Source: Clostridia bacterium
GTDB taxonomy: Bacteria; Bacillota_A; Clostridia; Oscillospirales; CAG-272
Assembly: GCA_017632155.1 (NCBI GenBank)
Contig: JAGBRZ010000110.1
Location: 1 to 25,138 of the forward strand
Direction of reading: 5' to 3'
DNA length: 25,138 nucleotides
The notes below the pieces were generated by a model. It worked only from the letters and a program-made list of their open reading frames with translations. It had not been told where the DNA came from and ran no database searches. Shown one piece after another: positions 1-8,018 of the stretch; position 1 is the first letter of the stretch, and each line of letters begins with the position of its first letter. The position numbers and the translations under genes are program-made.

Positions 1-513
1 AATTTTAATCCTCAGTCGCCGAATGTGTCGTGGGTCAGTGATATTACTTACGTAAAAGTAAATGGGAAATATTCGTTTGTTTGTGTAGTAATGGATCTTT
101 TTTCGAGGAAGATTCTATCATACAATATTTCCGATACCATAGACACAACACTTACACTATACGCATTTGACAAAGCATTTGAGGGGAGGGAGTGCCCCAA
201 AAATCTTCTTTTCCATAGTGATCAAGGTGCACAATATACATCGTATGTATTTCGGTCTCATTTACAGGAATTGAATTGTAAGCAGTCTTTTTCATCACCC
301 AGATGTCCGTACGATAATTCGGTTTGCGAATCTTTCTTTCATTCATTAAAAAGAGAAGCCCTTTATCGTCACGTGTATGATTCGACCGATGAGCTTGTTG
401 CGGTCCTTGAGGAGTATATACAATATTATAACGAGTTTCGAATGCACCGAACCTTGAATATGAAAACTCCGTCTCAAGTAGAGACGGAGTTCTTTGAGCG
501 TATTTGTTTGTAA
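1..513 (+). CDS. IS3-family transposase, integrase core, 5'-truncated by window edge
   Basis: This is the C-terminal catalytic half of an IS3-family (IS150-like OrfB) DDE transposase, which cuts and joins the ends of its insertion sequence. The reading frame is open from base 1, so the gene begins outside the window; an apparent GTG start at 25 is only an internal valine. The DDE triad is visible: Asp in WVSDITY, Asp in HSDQG and Glu in NSVCESFF, with exactly 35 residues between the last two, as expected for this family. The YNEFRMHRTLNMKTPSQV tail is also typical. No frameshift is seen in the visible part. Family assignment is firm; completeness of the element cannot be judged. Confidence 0.93.
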   Translation, partial: NFNPQSPNVSWVSDITYVKVNGKYSFVCVVMDLFSRKILSYNISDTIDTTLTLYAFDKAFEGRECPKNLLFHSDQGAQYTSYVFRSHLQELNCKQSFSSPRCPYDNSVCESFFHSLKREALYRHVYDSTDELVAVLEEYIQYYNEFRMHRTLNMKTPSQVETEFFERICL

Positions 514-524
514 AAATGAGAAAA

Positions 525-570
525 GGCTCAACCTTTTAGTCTACACTTCAGTAGTCTAAAAGCTTGAGCC
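525..570. terminator. long hairpin between convergent genes; possible IS right end
   Basis: Two 20-base arms (525-544 and 551-570) pair at 18 of 20 positions around a six-base loop. The hairpin lies between the transposase stop and the stop of the leftward deaminase gene, with A-rich sequence before it and T-rich sequence after it, so a bidirectional terminator is the simplest reading. The left arm reads TGTAGACTAAAAGG on the minus strand and begins with TG, as IS3-family terminal repeats do, so it may also be the right end of the IS. Confidence 0.6.
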
Positions 571-576
571 CTTTCA

Positions 577-2844
577 TTAATCTTTTTGTTGTTTCTTGTC
601 CGAACGCTTCCAACATTTGTCATTCACACCGAGCATATTGAGGATATCTTTCTGTGGCATAAACGGTGTATACATTTTTGTATAAGCTCTTCCGATGGCA
701 CCAGTAAACAAAATATGTTCTGCGATGTTGTTTTTATCGCCTGATTTTGTATACTGACTTTCGGAAATACCGGGATAAAGCTCGATATAATAAATCTTTT
801 TGATTTTGTGATTTTTGGCGTTCTTCGAACACATTTCACAAGGGCTTGAGGTTGTGAACAAATATCCTTCTTTACACATTTCGCCGCAAAGAGCCAATGC
901 TTTTTCCTCGGCGTGCATTGCTCGAGAACGCATCGGATTCTTTTTGTCGGAATGGATATCCTTGAAGCAATATCGCATCGGCAAACCAACTAAGATTTTT
1001 GAGACCTTTTGATGTTCGAATTTTTTGATGCGGTCTCTAAAATCCGGATTTTCTAATTCGTAGTTCGAATAAGCGGCTTTGTCTTCCCACTTGCACAAAT
1101 CAACCAAATTCTTATGAGAACAAGAGATATCCCCGCAGGGGACGTCATTCCATCCAATAGACAAAATATTATATTCCTTGTCGGTAACAACAGCACCAAC
1201 CTGCCTTGACAGACAGCCCGAATTGCATTTGGCTGCAAATGCAATCTGCATACAACGTTCGATCGGCGTAGGCGTCAATAGACCTGGAAACATGATGAGA
1301 CAGATGTTTCTGACAACTGACCATCTTAATTCCATGTTTTTGGATATCGTATTGCTATAATTATTGGAGATGAAAATATCGGCATTTTCAATGCTGACGC
1401 CCACATCTTGCAAATAAAATTTATAGAGCTTATTCTCATAGGCATATTGTCGCACATAATCATGAGAAAAGGGAATAGTAGCCTCGCAAACACGATCTAA
1501 AAACGCTTTTTCAGCTCCGCCCGCATTTCCTTTTTCCTCAAAAATCTTATACCCTTCAGATGAGTATTCATTCCAATCCGAAAACTTAATTTGTTGCATA
1601 GTCAAGCCCTTATTTTCACCATTCATCAAACGATTTTTTCGAATTTCATTACTTGTAGAAATGGCAAATAGGTAAAAGGACGAATATCTTTGGCGCAAAT
1701 AATCTGCTTCGAAAACACTTTTGATTGAGTCTATGGCAATTCTTACAGGACGAACTTTGTCTTTAATATAAAAAGGATGTCTTAGAATCTTGATAAACTT
1801 TACAATTTTTTCGGGAATCGAAAATATATCGAATTCTCGTTCAGGCTCTTCCGTGGGGGCTTCCAGATGTATTTTTCCATAACAACGAATACTGTTCCCG
1901 TATTTTTGGTATAGATCCGTATAATCATAATTCGGTGCATCGACGATTAAATCATGGATGGTGTCAGAGAAAATATCCACAATATCATGAACGAATACAA
2001 AGCGCTCATATCTATCGGACCCCTCTGCCTCCGAGCACGTACCATCCAGAGCTGAATTATCGATAGATTCTTTGATTCTTCTCAAGGTATTACCAATCGT
2101 TTCGGCGTTTTCTCGGTATAAAAGGTACGCTGCTGCCAGTGCTGATATTTTGCCCAATAGCTGTTCAATAGAGGAGATATATCGGCTTCTTTCCAAATAA
2201 AAGTCGCCATCATCGGTTTTTGCGGGCAAGTCATATAGTTTCCCTAATTCATTGATTGCAAGATGACATTGGTGAAAAAAATCCTCGCTTTTTAGCCAAT
2301 CTTCTCCCAATGCCGTTTGAATCGCCTCGAAAGGAGCAGTATTAAACTTTAATTCGTTCCAAATATCCGAAGAAGAGAGCATTGAATTTTTAAGTAATGT
2401 TTTCAAGCTTCTGATATAGGCTTCCTTGGCAGCTTGTTGGCCGTCAATGACGTCGGTCAGCCCTTTTTCTTTTCTGAACTTTTCCTCCATCTTTTTATAA
2501 AGATCTTCTAAAGAATATCCGTTAAGCTTTTTCAAAAATGTTTCAAGCTCATCCAACAAATAGCAGGAAATAATGGAGCGTGTTTTTATAACATCAAATT
2601 TGATCCAATGAACACCTGCATATCTTTTTAATATGCGCCGTTCTCTTTCTTCGTTGGTTGCAAATCCTTGAGAGCCTGGTTGAATTTCTGGGAGTTCTAA
2701 TTCCCGAAAGTCCGATGCAAGGATTTTTGCCGTTTCCGTACATCCCGAGCCGATTCGTCCGGTCAAGCCAACAACAATAAATTCCTCGTTCTGCGACATG
2801 ATTTGAAGCATGTTTTTTCTACGTTCAATGCCATTATTACTCAT
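577..2844 (-). CDS. P-loop plus cytidine/dCMP deaminase fusion, anti-phage AvcD/DCD-like
   Basis: This 755-residue protein resembles the anti-phage deaminases (AvcD/DCD), which deaminate cytosine deoxynucleotides during infection and starve the phage of dCTP. The N-terminus has a nucleoside-kinase-like P-loop at about residues 26-41 (GLTGRIGSGCTETAK). The Walker lysine position is Cys35, so ATP binding is uncertain. The C-terminus has the zinc-dependent deaminase signature: His644-Ala-Glu646, then Pro668-Cys669-x-x-Cys672, preceded by a cysteine-rich segment (NSGCLSRQVGAVV). The middle part, about residues 60-520, I do not recognise; the protein is longer than the roughly 530 residues I recall for Vibrio AvcD. 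The ATG is preceded by AAAGGAG at a 6-base gap. It follows the Dcd-like gene after 14 bases, in one operon. Anti-phage function is inferred from family and context. Confidence 0.82.
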   Translation of the reverse strand: MSNNGIERRKNMLQIMSQNEEFIVVGLTGRIGSGCTETAKILASDFRELELPEIQPGSQGFATNEERERRILKRYAGVHWIKFDVIKTRSIISCYLLDELETFLKKLNGYSLEDLYKKMEEKFRKEKGLTDVIDGQQAAKEAYIRSLKTLLKNSMLSSSDIWNELKFNTAPFEAIQTALGEDWLKSEDFFHQCHLAINELGKLYDLPAKTDDGDFYLERSRYISSIEQLLGKISALAAAYLLYRENAETIGNTLRRIKESIDNSALDGTCSEAEGSDRYERFVFVHDIVDIFSDTIHDLIVDAPNYDYTDLYQKYGNSIRCYGKIHLEAPTEEPEREFDIFSIPEKIVKFIKILRHPFYIKDKVRPVRIAIDSIKSVFEADYLRQRYSSFYLFAISTSNEIRKNRLMNGENKGLTMQQIKFSDWNEYSSEGYKIFEEKGNAGGAEKAFLDRVCEATIPFSHDYVRQYAYENKLYKFYLQDVGVSIENADIFISNNYSNTISKNMELRWSVVRNICLIMFPGLLTPTPIERCMQIAFAAKCNSGCLSRQVGAVVTDKEYNILSIGWNDVPCGDISCSHKNLVDLCKWEDKAAYSNYELENPDFRDRIKKFEHQKVSKILVGLPMRYCFKDIHSDKKNPMRSRAMHAEEKALALCGEMCKEGYLFTTSSPCEMCSKNAKNHKIKKIYYIELYPGISESQYTKSGDKNNIAEHILFTGAIGRAYTKMYTPFMPQKDILNMLGVNDKCWKRSDKKQQKD

Positions 2845-2858
2845 AATTTACTCCTTTC

Positions 2859-3857
2859 TCAAAAAAACAAATTTATCATATCCCTCAATGCGCAATATAC
2901 ATCCAATTCGGATAAAAACTTTTTGAAAACGATCAAAAGAACAATGGATAGCGTGATGCCAAACAAAGCCTTATGGTTTTCAAAAAAATACTTGGTTCGG
3001 TTGAATATGTTTTCTTTTATAATGTAATCAGAAGCATACTTGCCATATTTGCTGTTTTTGTTGGAATCAGGGGTAAAAGAATCGAAAACACTGAATTCTT
3101 CCAAAAACTCCATCCACCCATCAAATTCTTGCATGTTCTGTTCATGAATGCTCAGATATTCAAAGAAGTAATCGGTAAACTTTTTTTGCCTTCTATGGAA
3201 CACCTTATTCCAAAAAGTCTTGAGTCCCTTTCTTTGAGTATAACAAATATCTCGCAATAAATCAGTTCGCATACTGCTATAATCTTTTTTGCCATCGATA
3301 ACCGGTTGTGACAGATAGTGGAAGGTAAGCGTTGCCAACGGCTTTTTTTGAAATATCTTTTGCTTGTTTTGGTTTTTAGAATATCTGGTTGACGTACCCA
3401 CATCAATTTTTATGGTACGGTTGGTCGGATTGCCTAACCCGATCAATAATGCGCCTCTCCAATTCGGGTCTATGGTCGTACAGATATGCCCGAAGCCGTT
3501 TGCGATGTTGGACACGCGAGAGGTAACATAGCCAGAGATGTAGTTTGGTAACGAAATGAATTCATTGCTCACAATCAATACCGTATCATGCGGCTTTACT
3601 TGTACATAATAACTGTTGATATTCTCTGATTTTTTTACATATACCGTTTGTAGCATTCCTGATTTTACGGACATACAGACAATGGTAGGTGTAATATCAA
3701 AAGAAGAAGCATGCATATTTTGTAGGGGCTCAATGCAAGAATAAATAGAAAGTCCGTTTTCTTTTTCCATCTCACTAAGCATATCTATTTTGCTCAGCTG
3801 TCCTGTGTTGATGTTGTTTTTGTGAGCTTTTTTGGTTCTGTTTTTTGAGAAAAACAT
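2859..3857 (-). CDS. dCTP-deaminase/dUTPase-fold protein with C-terminal membrane segment
   Basis: First gene of the deaminase operon, 332 residues. Residues about 85-190 follow the Dcd/dUTPase fold: LPNYISGYVTSRVSNIANG aligns with the Dcd helix that carries the active-site Ser and Arg, and IDPNWRGALLIGLGN with the IDPGWxG...EFYN strand. In my hand alignment to E. coli Dcd the catalytic residues are not conserved: Ser111 to Val, Arg115 to Ala, Glu138 to Gly. It is therefore more likely a nucleotide-binding or sensing protein than an enzyme. A hydrophobic stretch near residues 295-315 (LFGITLSIVLLIVFKKF) predicts one membrane segment close to the C-terminus. The ATG has AGAAAGGAG upstream. It probably works with the downstream deaminase, as regulator, sensor or effector. 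Fold call fairly firm; role unknown. Confidence 0.68.
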   Translation of the reverse strand: MFFSKNRTKKAHKNNINTGQLSKIDMLSEMEKENGLSIYSCIEPLQNMHASSFDITPTIVCMSVKSGMLQTVYVKKSENINSYYVQVKPHDTVLIVSNEFISLPNYISGYVTSRVSNIANGFGHICTTIDPNWRGALLIGLGNPTNRTIKIDVGTSTRYSKNQNKQKIFQKKPLATLTFHYLSQPVIDGKKDYSSMRTDLLRDICYTQRKGLKTFWNKVFHRRQKKFTDYFFEYLSIHEQNMQEFDGWMEFLEEFSVFDSFTPDSNKNSKYGKYASDYIIKENIFNRTKYFFENHKALFGITLSIVLLIVFKKFLSELDVYCALRDMINLFF

Positions 3858-3932
3858 TATTTATCTCCTTTCTGTGTTTTTTTGTGCCACGAATGCTTTT
3901 TAAACTTACAATCTGAGAATTTAGAAGGAAAT

Positions 3933-3960
3933 GTTATAGTGGAACGGTGATTTTTGAAAA
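3933..3960 (-). promoter_or_regulatory. candidate promoter of the deaminase operon
   Basis: On the minus strand, TTTTCA (3955-3960) and TATAAC (3933-3938) are 16 bases apart and lie about 75 bases before the ATG of the Dcd-like gene. Both boxes are imperfect. Confidence 0.4.
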
Positions 3961-4115
3961 AACTCTCTTACAAATTCAGTATAGCACCATTTTTTACAAA
4001 AATCAACAAGATTTTTCAAAAAATATTAATTTTGTTGGCTTTTATTGAAATTTTTTACTATTTTCCAAGAAAAATCATTTTAAATAAAACAAATATTGAG
4101 CATATTCTCTTCGTC

Positions 4116-4155
4116 AAAGAACACCACCATTTTATCAATATCGGTGGTGTTCTTT
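4116..4155. repeat. 13-bp perfect inverted repeat (hairpin)
   Basis: AAAGAACACCACC at 4116-4128 is perfectly complementary to 4143-4155, with a 14-base AT-rich loop. The flanks are not strongly T-rich, so it is a weak terminator candidate. It sits between divergent promoters, where a terminator for neither operon is needed, so it may end a small transcript or be an operator or IS relic. Confidence 0.55.
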
Positions 4156-4268
4156 ATGTTATCAATTTGTATTTATCTAATTTGTTTTGATTTTTTACGG
4201 AAAGAGAATCTTTTTCGCTTTTTTCGTTTTATAAAGGTTGAAAAAATGAAAAAAGCAACTCCAAATTC

Positions 4269-4297
4269 TTGACAAAATAACGTTTTTCATATATACT
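4269..4297 (+). promoter_or_regulatory. sigma-A promoter of the ABC exporter operon
   Basis: TTGACA (4269-4274), 17 bases, TATACT (4292-4297): near-consensus. Predicted start of transcription is about 4304, giving a 5' leader of roughly 40 bases before the GTG at 4346. Confidence 0.8.
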
Positions 4298-4318
4298 ATA
4301 AAGCATATATGCTATAAA
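4291..4318 (+). repeat. 12-base direct repeat over -10 and transcription start; operator candidate
   Basis: ATATACTATAAA (4291-4302) and ATATGCTATAAA (4307-4318) differ at one base and are 16 bases apart. The overlap between them creates the palindrome AGCATATATGCT (4302-4313). Its position over the -10 and start site suggests a repressor site; the regulator is unknown. Confidence 0.45.
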
Positions 4319-4345
4319 ATTAACATTATGAGAAAGGAATATATC

Positions 4346-6169
4346 GTGAAGAAAGATAAAAGAAAAATTAATTGGAATCGTACTTTTAAAAATAATGGAT
4401 ATATGCTAAAGCTGATTGCTCAAGCATCTCCCGGGGTGTTGATTTTATCCTTAATTTCAACGATTTTGGGGGCGATACATTCTTTTTTGCTGAATACCTA
4501 TCTATATAAGTATGCATTAAACGCATTACAAGAGGGAAAGGAACTAAAAATCATTCTGATTACCTTGGGGGGCATTTTGGCGTACTCCGTTGCTTATATC
4601 GTTTTTCGAGAAATTTCCGCTTGTTATTTTGAACTGAGGCGGCCGAAGGTTGAAGCTCATATACAAAATCTGTTGCAAAGAAAATCGGCGCAAGTTGATT
4701 TGGATTGCTTTGAAAATTCGGCATTTTACGATACCTATGTCAAAGCAATGGGAGACGCTACGAATCGTGCCTATGCTGTGATGAACAACATAATGGATGC
4801 TATGTGGATTATCATTAATACAGTTGCGGTTGGTACCCTGATTATCACCATTCATCCAATCTTCATAGTTCTTGCGGCGTTACCGCTACTTTGTACTCTT
4901 TTAATTGGGAAGAAGCGCAATCGAATTCAATACGATTATAGTATGCGTAATCAAGAAGTAACGCGGCAGAGAGAATACGTTCGTCGCACCTTTTACTTGA
5001 AAGACTTTTCTAAAGAAATGCGCTTGACCGAGATGTGGAAGGTAATGTTTCGTCGTATGCGCGCAAGCATTGGCGAAATGAAAGAGATTGTTAATCAATA
5101 CGGTTATAAAATGATGTTCTTTCGTTATTTGTTTGATTTTATGTTTGACATCGTTGTTTATACGGGCTCCATTATTATTGCTGCTTATAAGACCTTGGTT
5201 TCAAAAACGATGCTACTGGGAGACTGTTTTGTTGTCATTAATTCTATCTCCAATATTGCGGGAAATGTAAATTATATTGGAAACGTTATTTTTAAATTGG
5301 ACGAGAATTCGCTCTATGTGGACAACCTTCGCAATTTTTTGGAATACGAAGTTCATATTGCAGAGGATGAGGCAGCTCCGTTGGTTCCCTCTGTGGAAGA
5401 AATTGAAATTCGAGATATGAGTTTTGGATATGAAGGTCAAAACGTGCTTGCCTTGTCCAAAATCAATATGAGCATCCATGCCGGCGAAAAAATTGCATTT
5501 GTGGGGCATAATGGGGCAGGAAAGACCACGTTGATTAAGCTGTTACAGCGCTTGTATGATCCTATCGAAGGAGAAATATTGCTCAATGGCGAAAACATTC
5601 AAAATTATCGTTTGTCATCTTACCGCAATTTGTTTGGCACGGTCTTCCAAGACTATCAACTTTTTGCTACGACGATCGCTGAAAATGTAATGCTTCGCGG
5701 TAACATTACGGAAGAGGACAAAGTAAGAGTAAGAGAAGCTCTGGAACGAAGCGGGGTTTACGAAAAGATTCAAGCATTACCGTATGGTATGGATTCTAAC
5801 GTCACAAGAGAATTCGACTCTGCGGGAGCAATGTTTTCGGGAGGAGAGGCGCAAAAGCTATCGATTGCGCGTATATTTGTAGGAAATCATGAAATTGTAA
5901 TTATGGATGAGCCGACCTCGGCTTTGGATCCTATTGCCGAACAGAAGATGTACCGCAATATGTTTGAAGCTTGTGAGGGGAAAACGGTGATCTTTATTTC
6001 TCACAGACTGTCTAGTGCAACTATGGCAGACCGTGTGTATATGTTTGAAAAGGGAGAGATTGTGGAGCAAGGTCCTCACAATGAATTGCTTGCGTTGAAT
6101 GGAAAATATGCAGATATGTGGCATAAGCAAGCAGACACCTATGCCGATTCCGAGGAGGTGAACGTATGA
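4346..6169 (+). CDS. ABC exporter half-transporter (permease plus ATPase), first of pair
   Basis: A type-IV ABC exporter of 607 residues: an N-terminal six-helix membrane domain (about 20-310) and a C-terminal ATPase. Visible motifs are Walker A GHNGAGKTT, Q-loop FQDYQ, signature FSGGEAQK, Walker B IVIMDEP, D-loop SALD and H-loop ISHR. No C39 leader-peptidase domain is present. An in-frame ATG at 4328 has no ribosome binding site; GTG at 4346 has AGAAAGGA 7 bases upstream and is the better start. The stop overlaps the ATG of the next half-transporter (ATGA), so the two probably form a heterodimer. It lies head-to-tail against the modification genes ending at 8018, so export of the left locus's peptide product is likely but inferred. 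Confidence 0.9.
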   Translation: MKKDKRKINWNRTFKNNGYMLKLIAQASPGVLILSLISTILGAIHSFLLNTYLYKYALNALQEGKELKIILITLGGILAYSVAYIVFREISACYFELRRPKVEAHIQNLLQRKSAQVDLDCFENSAFYDTYVKAMGDATNRAYAVMNNIMDAMWIIINTVAVGTLIITIHPIFIVLAALPLLCTLLIGKKRNRIQYDYSMRNQEVTRQREYVRRTFYLKDFSKEMRLTEMWKVMFRRMRASIGEMKEIVNQYGYKMMFFRYLFDFMFDIVVYTGSIIIAAYKTLVSKTMLLGDCFVVINSISNIAGNVNYIGNVIFKLDENSLYVDNLRNFLEYEVHIAEDEAAPLVPSVEEIEIRDMSFGYEGQNVLALSKINMSIHAGEKIAFVGHNGAGKTTLIKLLQRLYDPIEGEILLNGENIQNYRLSSYRNLFGTVFQDYQLFATTIAENVMLRGNITEEDKVRVREALERSGVYEKIQALPYGMDSNVTREFDSAGAMFSGGEAQKLSIARIFVGNHEIVIMDEPTSALDPIAEQKMYRNMFEACEGKTVIFISHRLSSATMADRVYMFEKGEIVEQGPHNELLALNGKYADMWHKQADTYADSEEVNV

Positions 6170-7968
6170 GTAACGAGAAAAAGCACAATCCCATACGAGT
6201 CACAAAAAATCTGTGGTATATGATGAAATATACTTTCAAGTATACACCGACTTATATTATCGTAACACTCGGCGAAGCATTGGGACGCGGCGCATGGCAC
6301 ATCATTGGTATACTGTTTACAAAATATCTGTTTGATTCCATTGAAGCAGGGATTGATTTTTATACGGTGCTTTTCTGGATTTTGCTTGTCGCAGGATACA
6401 ATGCGGTGTTTGAACTTTTCAATAAGTGGCGTCTTGAAGTGTATGTTCCCAAAGCGAAGCTCATATTACATGAAGGCATACAGAATGAGCTCTATAAGAA
6501 AGCACGTGAGCTAGATCAAAGCTGTTACGATGATCCTGAATTTTACAATGATTTTATTTGGGCAATACGAGAATCCGATGCTCGTACGGCGCAGATTATG
6601 GAAAATCTCAGTATCTTTATCAACCGAGTGATTTCCAGTATTGTAATTTTAGGGGTACTGGCTACGATGGACTGGATTGTTGCGGTTGTATTGCTTGTAT
6701 CGGTAAGTTTGGGGTTTGTCGTTAAAAATAAGCTCAATAAAATTAATTATGATAAAAATATCGAGATGAATCCGATCAATCGGAAATTGGGGTATATCGG
6801 AAGAGTGTTTTACCTTCCCGATTATGCAAAAGAATTGCGGCAAGGAGAGATTGCGGAGCATTTGTGCCACGAGTATGAGAAAACAACAAATGCGAAAGTT
6901 TCTTGCATCAAAAAATACATGCGAAAACTATTTGGATTTTCACTGATTTCAAGGCTGTTGACCAATGTTCTGCCTTCCGCAGGTGTGACAGGATATTTGA
7001 TTGTGCGTTATATGGTGGATCCCGCACTTTCTCTTGGAAGTTTTTCTGCAAGCATCAACGCAAGCTTTAAGCTTTATTGGACCATCGGTGATATCGGGAA
7101 TTATATTAATCGTTTTCACGATCACAGTTTGTATATTGAAAAGGTGAAAAAATTTATTGAGTATAAGCCCCAAATTAAAGGGGATAAAACAGAGATCCCC
7201 ACGTTTGAAAGTCTTACCATTCGAAATCTTGACTTTAAATATCCATTCTCCCCAAAGGAAGATATGACGTTGAATCAAATAAATCTCGAGATCAAAAAAG
7301 GAGAAAAGATTGCATTTGTCGGATATAACGGTGCGGGGAAAACTACGTTGATTAAGCTTTTGATGCGCTTATACGATGCAACAAGCGGGGAAATCCTATA
7401 TAACGGGCTTAATATTACCGAGTTTTCGCCGGATGCTTATCGCAAGCACATTGGCGCGGTATTTCAGGATTACAAAATATTTGCCGCAACGGTGGCTGAA
7501 AACGTATTGGGAGGAGAATATACTCCGGAAGATGAAGAGAGGGTAATGTTTGCGCTTCGCGCAGCTTCCTTTGAGGACAAGTTGGCAGCTATGCCTGATG
7601 GAATTCATTCTCAACTGACCAGAGAGTTTAGTAAGGAAGGCGTTGGGTTGTCGGGAGGCGAATCTCAAAAGGTTGCGATTGCACGTGTATTTGTAGGATC
7701 TTTTGAGTTGATGATTATGGATGAGCCGTCCAGCGCCTTGGATCCTATCGCGGAATTTGAATTAAATCAATCTATTCTGAAAAATGCAGAGAATAAGACA
7801 GTGATTTTTATTTCTCACCGACTTTCTACTACACGGATGGCAGATCGTATTTATATGTTTGATCATGGTTCAATTATTGAATCGGGATCTCATGACGAGC
7901 TTATGGCTCTAAATGGAAAATACGCGGAAATGTATCGCGTTCAGGCAAAAAAATATAAAGTATCATAA
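6166..7968 (+). CDS. ABC exporter half-transporter, second of pair
   Basis: This 600-residue protein has the same architecture as its neighbour: a membrane domain (about 20-310) followed by an ATPase with Walker A GYNGAGKTT, FQDYK, signature LSGGESQK, Walker B LMIMDEP, SALD and ISHR. Both catalytic motifs look intact, so neither half shows the usual degenerate site of asymmetric heterodimers. A short element before the signature (SQLTREFSKEGVGLSGGE) is shared with the partner and with the exporter at 22294, so all three belong to one subfamily. Translation is coupled to the first half through an ATGA overlap. A probable bidirectional terminator follows at once. Confidence 0.9.
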   Translation: MSNEKKHNPIRVTKNLWYMMKYTFKYTPTYIIVTLGEALGRGAWHIIGILFTKYLFDSIEAGIDFYTVLFWILLVAGYNAVFELFNKWRLEVYVPKAKLILHEGIQNELYKKARELDQSCYDDPEFYNDFIWAIRESDARTAQIMENLSIFINRVISSIVILGVLATMDWIVAVVLLVSVSLGFVVKNKLNKINYDKNIEMNPINRKLGYIGRVFYLPDYAKELRQGEIAEHLCHEYEKTTNAKVSCIKKYMRKLFGFSLISRLLTNVLPSAGVTGYLIVRYMVDPALSLGSFSASINASFKLYWTIGDIGNYINRFHDHSLYIEKVKKFIEYKPQIKGDKTEIPTFESLTIRNLDFKYPFSPKEDMTLNQINLEIKKGEKIAFVGYNGAGKTTLIKLLMRLYDATSGEILYNGLNITEFSPDAYRKHIGAVFQDYKIFAATVAENVLGGEYTPEDEERVMFALRAASFEDKLAAMPDGIHSQLTREFSKEGVGLSGGESQKVAIARVFVGSFELMIMDEPSSALDPIAEFELNQSILKNAENKTVIFISHRLSTTRMADRIYMFDHGSIIESGSHDELMALNGKYAEMYRVQAKKYKVS

Positions 7969-7974
7969 ATGAAA

Positions 7975-8018
7975 TGGCTACTGCATACGGCGTATGTATG
8001 CGGTAGCCAACTATTTTT
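7975..8018. terminator. bidirectional rho-independent terminator
   Basis: 14-base arms at 7975-7988 and 7996-8009 pair with one G-T wobble around a 7-base loop. A T-run (8013-8018) follows on the plus strand, and T-rich sequence lies on the other side. It separates the rightward exporter genes from the leftward modification operon. Confidence 0.85.

Larger units (their letters stand above)
3858..4345. other. AT-rich spacer between divergent operons
   Basis: This 488-base stretch holds the upstream regions of the deaminase operon (leftward) and the ABC exporter operon (rightward). Recognisable content: a weak leftward promoter, a 13-bp hairpin at 4116-4155, a strong rightward promoter at 4269-4297 and a repeated motif over its -10. 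The 78-codon frame at 3954-4190 lacks a ribosome binding site and looks like chance. AvcD-type systems have a small RNA antitoxin next to the deaminase; none can be recognised here by eye. Confidence 0.6.

Noticed and set aside
624..989. 121-codon minus-strand frame inside the deaminase gene
   Set aside because: Out-of-frame shadow of the deaminase, whose HAE and PCxxC motifs fix the true frame.
3954..4190. 78-codon plus-strand frame in the spacer
   Set aside because: TTG start without ribosome binding site, sequence dominated by AT-rich codons, and the hairpin at 4116-4155 lies inside it.
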